This document shows positions 32,364-35,628 of a DNA stretch of 35,628 bases, piece by piece. The stretch is from Mycobacterium persicum. Its GTDB lineage: Bacteria; Actinomycetota; Actinomycetes; Mycobacteriales; Mycobacteriaceae. The translations under genes were made by a program, and so were the position numbers. Location: positions 1-35,628 of the forward strand of contig NZ_MVIF01000060.1 of the NCBI RefSeq assembly GCF_002086675.1. The letters run 5' to 3'. The notes below the pieces were generated by a model. That model did no database searches. It was not told the DNA's origin and saw only the letters and a list, made by a program, of their open reading frames with translations. Within the stretch, counting starts at the first letter, position 1. Each line of letters begins with the position of its first letter.

Positions 32364-33889
32364 CGTCTCCGCATAAGGTTGCATTCCCGGCCCGGTGCGC
32401 GGTCAACATTTGCTATGACACGCATCTGAGCTCCCAGGTGTTTCCCGCCGGAATTCCGGTGGAGGGATTCTTCGAGGGAATGGTCGAGCTGTTCGACGCC
32501 GATCTGAAGCGTAAGGGTTTCGACGGTGTTGCGCTCCCGGCGGGCAGTTACGAGCTGCACAAGATCAACGGTGTCCGACTGGACATCAACAAGAGCCTCG
32601 ACGAGCTCGGGGTTCAAGACGGTGACACGCTGGTCCTGGTGCCGCGGGTGGCCGGCGAGTCGTTCGAGCCGCAATACGAGTCGCTCTCGACGGGATTGGC
32701 GGCTATGGGTAAGTGGCTGGGTCGCGACGGCGGAGATCGGATGTTTGCCCCGGTAACTCCCCTGACAGCTGCCCACACGGCGATAGCCATCATCGCCATG
32801 GCAGTTGGCGTTGTGGTAGCGCTGGCGTTGCGGACCCGAACTTTCACCGACAGCCTGGTTCCGGCTGCAGTGGCTGGTGGGATCGGGGTCTTGCTGGTGG
32901 TGGGCGCGGCGGTGGTGTGGTGGGGCTGGCGGGAGCGGCGCGACCTGTTCAGTGGCTTCGGCTGGCTGGCGGTGGTGTTGCTGGCCGTCGCCAGTGCGTG
33001 TGCGCCGCCTGGTTCGCTCGGCGCGCCGCACGGGCTGATCGGAGTCGTCGTGGTACTTCTCGGCGCGGTAGCGATCGGTGTGGTGACCCAAAAGTGTTGG
33101 CAGACAGCAGTTGTCACCGCCGTGGTGACGGTGTCCGGGATCCTGGCCGTGGTGGCGGTGATCCGGATGTTTCGGCCGGCTTCGGTGCAGGTGCTGGCGA
33201 TTTGGGTGCTGGTCGGCCTGCTGGTCCTGGTCAGGATGACCCCCACCATCGCGCTGTGGGTAGCGCGGGTACGGCCCCCACACTTCGGATCGATCACGGG
33301 CCGCGACCTTTTCGCGCGCCGTGAGGGGATGCCCGTCGATACCGTGTCTCCGGTCAGCGAGGCCGACACCGAAGACGAGGACAACGAACTCACCGACATC
33401 TCCGCGCGCGGCGCAGCGATCGCCGCTTCGGCGCGGCTGGTCAATGCGGTGCAGGTCGGTGTGTGCACTGGGGTGTCGATGGTGCTTCCCGTCGCGGTGT
33501 GGGGGGTGTTGACGCCGGGGGGCCCGTGGGATTGGTTGGCGCTCCTGGTGGCCGGTCTGGCAGCAGGGATCTTTATCACCCAGGGCCGCGGATTCGCCGC
33601 CAAATACCAAGCGGTTGCCTTGGTATTGGGAGCGTCGGCTGCGGTATGCGTGGGCGTCGTCAAGTACGCTGTCGCAGCACCACGAGATGTCCAGGCCGGA
33701 CTTTTCTGGCCTGTCCTGGCGGTGGTGGTGTTTGCCGCATTGGGTTTGGCCGCAGCGCTTTTGGTGCCGGCGCTAAGGTTCCGGCCGCTCATCCGGCTGA
33801 CCGTGGAATGGCTGGAAGTGCTGGCGATGATCGTGTTCTTGCCGGCGGCCGCGGCTCTGGGGGGGCTGTTCGCATGGATTCGTCACTGA
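32360..33889 (+). CDS. eccD2: ESX-2 membrane channel component EccD2
   Basis: A 509-aa protein, the same length as M. tuberculosis EccD2. GTG 32360 overlaps the upstream stop by 4 nt. The N-terminal 90 residues form the ubiquitin-like cytoplasmic domain of EccD proteins (NICYDTHLSSQVFPAGIPVE and LGVQDGDTLVLVPR). From about residue 130 there are roughly eleven hydrophobic segments, such as TAIAIIAMAVGVVVALAL and AAVAGGIGVLLVVGAAVVWW. An acidic cytoplasmic loop (EADTEDEDNEL) sits in the middle. EccD dimers line the membrane pore of the secretion complex. The 3' end overlaps mycP2 by 16 nt. Confidence 0.95.
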   Translation: MTSPHKVAFPARCAVNICYDTHLSSQVFPAGIPVEGFFEGMVELFDADLKRKGFDGVALPAGSYELHKINGVRLDINKSLDELGVQDGDTLVLVPRVAGESFEPQYESLSTGLAAMGKWLGRDGGDRMFAPVTPLTAAHTAIAIIAMAVGVVVALALRTRTFTDSLVPAAVAGGIGVLLVVGAAVVWWGWRERRDLFSGFGWLAVVLLAVASACAPPGSLGAPHGLIGVVVVLLGAVAIGVVTQKCWQTAVVTAVVTVSGILAVVAVIRMFRPASVQVLAIWVLVGLLVLVRMTPTIALWVARVRPPHFGSITGRDLFARREGMPVDTVSPVSEADTEDEDNELTDISARGAAIAASARLVNAVQVGVCTGVSMVLPVAVWGVLTPGGPWDWLALLVAGLAAGIFITQGRGFAAKYQAVALVLGASAAVCVGVVKYAVAAPRDVQAGLFWPVLAVVVFAALGLAAALLVPALRFRPLIRLTVEWLEVLAMIVFLPAAAALGGLFAWIRH

Positions 33890-35538
33890 GCCGACGGTGC
33901 TTGCGTGGCGCGGCGGCGAGCGTCGCTATTGCGCTGGTGGCCATCTGGACCGACCTTCCTGCCGCGCAAGCCATCCCACCACCATCGGTAGATCCGGCGC
34001 TGGTACCTCCAGACGGGCCGCCCCGGCCGGACCAACCGATGCGTCGCTCCAATAGCTGTTCAGCCCCGATCACCGTGAAGAACCCCGACGTGGCGCAGCT
34101 GGCACCGGGCTTCAACCTGCTTAACATCACTAAGGCGTGGCAATACAGCACCGGTAACGGAGTGGCCGTCGCCGTCATCGACACCGGCGTCACCCCCAAC
34201 CCCCGATTGCCGGTGGTACCCGGTGGGGACTACATCATGGGCGAGGACGGTTTGTCCGACTGTGACGCGCATGGCACGGTGGTGAGCTCGATCATCGCCG
34301 CTGCGCCGCAAGGTATTTCACCCATGCCGCGGCCCATGCCTGCTACCCCGGCGTTTCCTCCGCCGGCGGGGCCGCCGCCGGTCATCGCCGCACCGGCGCC
34401 GCCGGTGGAGGTGCCTCCGCCCATGCTTCCGCCGCCGCCGCCGACACCGGTGACGATCACCCAAACGGTGCCGCCGCCACCACCGCCACCGCCTGATGAA
34501 GCGGGCGCAATGGCACCCTCCAATGGGCCGCCGGATCCGCAGACCGAGGACGAACCGGCGGTGCCGCCGCTACCGCCGGGCGCTCCGGACGGGGTGGTGG
34601 GGGTTGCCCCTCACGCCACCATCATCTCGATCCGCCAGTCCTCGCGAGCTTTCGAGCCGGTCAACCCGCCACCGGCGGATCCCAACTCCGACGAACGAGT
34701 GAAAGCCGGCACGCTCAATACGGTGGCGCGCGCGGTGGTGCACGCGGCCAACATGGGCGCCAAAGTGATCAACATTTCGGTCACCGCATGCCTACCGGCG
34801 GTCGCCCCCGCCGATCAGCGGGCGCTGGGCGCCGCCCTGTGGTACGCGGCCACCGTCAAGGATGCGGTGATCGTCGCCGCAGCCGGCAACGACGGGGAAG
34901 CCGGCTGCGACAACAACCCGATGTATGACCCACTGGACCCGTCGGATCCGCGGGACTGGCACCAGGTCAAGGTCGTCTCCTCGCCGTCGTGGTTCTCCGA
35001 CTACGTGTTGTCGGTCGGCGACGTCGATGCCAGTGGCGACCCCCTCGACAAGAGCATGTCTGGCCCATGGGTTGGCGTGGCGGCGCCGGGAACCCACATC
35101 ATGGGTCTATCGCCCCAAGGCGGTGGACCGGTCAACGCTTATCCACCGTCGCGCCCGGGTGAGAAGAACATGCCATTTTGGGGCACCAGCTTCTCGGCGG
35201 CCTACGTGAGCGGCGTGGCGGCGCTGGTACGGGCCAAGTTTCCCGATCTGAGCGCGCACCAAGTGATCAACCGGATCGTGCAGTCGGCACACAACCCGCC
35301 AGCGGGAGTCGACAACCGAGTGGGATATGGGCTGGTCGATCCGGTCGCCGCGTTGACGTTCAACATTCCTGCCGGCGAACGGCTGGCCCCAGGATCCCAG
35401 AGCAGGGTAATCACCCCGGCACCGCCGCCCACGCCCCCGGATCACCGGGCGCGCAACATCGCCATCGGGTTCGTCGGCGCAGTCGTCGCCGGCGTCCTGG
35501 TGGCGGCCATCGCGTCCCGGTTACGGAGGGCGCGATGA
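33874..35538 (+). CDS. mycP2: Mycosin protease MycP2
   Basis: A 554-aa subtilisin-like protease (M. tuberculosis MycP2 is about 550 aa) from ATG 33874. It has an N-terminal signal peptide (RRCLRGAAASVAIALVAIWT) with cleavage after AQA near residue 33. The catalytic triad is Asp103 (VIDTGVTPN), His133 (DCDAHGTVV) and Ser439 (WGTSFSAAYVSGVAAL); the oxyanion Asn is in AAAGNDGEAGC. Between Asp/His and the rest of the domain a Pro-rich loop of about 100 residues (roughly 147-245, with repeated PPPPP runs) is inserted, as known in MycP2-type mycosins. A C-terminal transmembrane helix (IAIGFVGAVVAGVLVAAIAS) anchors it. Mycosins stabilise the secretion complex and process substrates. The stop overlaps eccE2 (ATGA). 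Confidence 0.95.
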   Translation: MDSSLSRRCLRGAAASVAIALVAIWTDLPAAQAIPPPSVDPALVPPDGPPRPDQPMRRSNSCSAPITVKNPDVAQLAPGFNLLNITKAWQYSTGNGVAVAVIDTGVTPNPRLPVVPGGDYIMGEDGLSDCDAHGTVVSSIIAAAPQGISPMPRPMPATPAFPPPAGPPPVIAAPAPPVEVPPPMLPPPPPTPVTITQTVPPPPPPPPDEAGAMAPSNGPPDPQTEDEPAVPPLPPGAPDGVVGVAPHATIISIRQSSRAFEPVNPPPADPNSDERVKAGTLNTVARAVVHAANMGAKVINISVTACLPAVAPADQRALGAALWYAATVKDAVIVAAAGNDGEAGCDNNPMYDPLDPSDPRDWHQVKVVSSPSWFSDYVLSVGDVDASGDPLDKSMSGPWVGVAAPGTHIMGLSPQGGGPVNAYPPSRPGEKNMPFWGTSFSAAYVSGVAALVRAKFPDLSAHQVINRIVQSAHNPPAGVDNRVGYGLVDPVAALTFNIPAGERLAPGSQSRVITPAPPPTPPDHRARNIAIGFVGAVVAGVLVAAIASRLRRAR

Positions 35539-35628
35539 GGCTAACCCTGACCGGGTTCGATCCGGTCAGTGTTAGGCGGTTGGTCGGAATCTGGGTGGTA
35601 TTCGGCCTCGCATTGGGGGGTTGGGCGG
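35535..35628 (+). CDS. eccE2: ESX-2 core component EccE2, 5' end only
   Basis: The first 31 codons of a gene from ATG 35535, which overlaps the mycP2 stop by 4 nt and follows GGAGGG. The visible part is a short N-terminus and the start of a transmembrane helix (RRLVGIWVVFGLALGGWA), as in EccE proteins, whose two N-terminal helices insert at the rim of the type VII complex. Position after mycP2 matches eccE2 (Rv3885c, about 537 aa). The rest lies beyond the window. Confidence 0.85.
   Translation, partial: MRLTLTGFDPVSVRRLVGIWVVFGLALGGWA

Noticed and set aside
32138..33610. Minus-strand open frame of 490 codons opposite eccD2
   Set aside because: Arg/His/Gln-rich composition typical of antisense frames in high-GC genes; eccD2 on the plus strand is certain.
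34330..34590. Proline-codon repeats that look like a microsatellite
   Set aside because: They encode the Pro-rich loop of MycP2, in frame, with mixed codons; no tandem DNA repeat beyond that.
1..35628. tRNA, rRNA or CRISPR array
   Set aside because: No CCA-ended cloverleaf, rRNA-like stretch or regularly spaced repeat was seen by eye in the gaps.

Overview
The window comes from a high-GC, slow-growing Mycobacterium. It carries the ESX-2 (type VII secretion) locus together with the esxF-esxE-cpnT toxin operon, in the gene order known from M. tuberculosis Rv3909 to Rv3885c. It is probably a species near but outside the M. tuberculosis complex: core genes are close orthologues, but several accessory genes (the CpnT C-terminus and its neighbour, the hydrolase modules, an IS110-family element) differ from the H37Rv arrangement as I remember it. 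Orthologue names rest on recalled protein sequences and synteny, not on a search.

Layout. (1) 1-2089: minus-strand mutT4 and the 5' part of an Rv3909-like secreted protein, joined by a GTGA stop/start overlap and divergent from pcnA. (2) 2090-4078: pcnA (tRNA nucleotidyltransferase/poly(A) polymerase family) and an Rv3906c-like protein made of acidic DxDGDG repeats. (3) 4163-6922: an accessory module of a small EspC/WXG100-like protein, a large alpha/beta hydrolase with a helical N-terminus, and a lipoprotein. (4) 7323-11017: esxF, esxE, cpnT and a candidate immunity gene. The TNT (NAD+ glycohydrolase) end of CpnT and the gene after it look unlike the M. tuberculosis versions, and the 5' end of cpnT seems frameshifted. 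(5) 11018-18332: accessory ESX-2-flanking genes (membrane protein, a 741-aa Rv3900c/Rv3899c-like protein, an Ala/Gly/Pro-rich protein), an IS110-family transposase with an apparently lost catalytic Glu, and gene remnants. (6) 18333-35628: the ESX-2 core: an Rv3896c-like transglycosylase-domain protein, eccB2, eccC2, PE36, PPE69, esxD, esxC, espG2, an Rv3888c-like ATPase, eccD2, mycP2 and the first 31 codons of eccE2.

A second, decayed hydrolase module (24927-27478) lies between eccC2 and PE36. Its small partner gene is deleted to a 17-codon scar, and the hydrolase has a nonsense codon and a frameshift, but its lipoprotein is intact.

How the genes fit together. EccB2, C2, D2 and E2 with MycP2 form the inner-membrane secretion machine. 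EspG2 should chaperone PE36/PPE69, and EsxC/EsxD are WXG100 substrates. EsxE/EsxF with CpnT export a NAD+-destroying toxin, and the following gene probably protects the cell from it. The hydrolase modules have a similar build (WXG-like partner, helical targeting region plus enzyme domain, downstream lipoprotein) and are the best candidates here for a poorly described type VII effector-type system.
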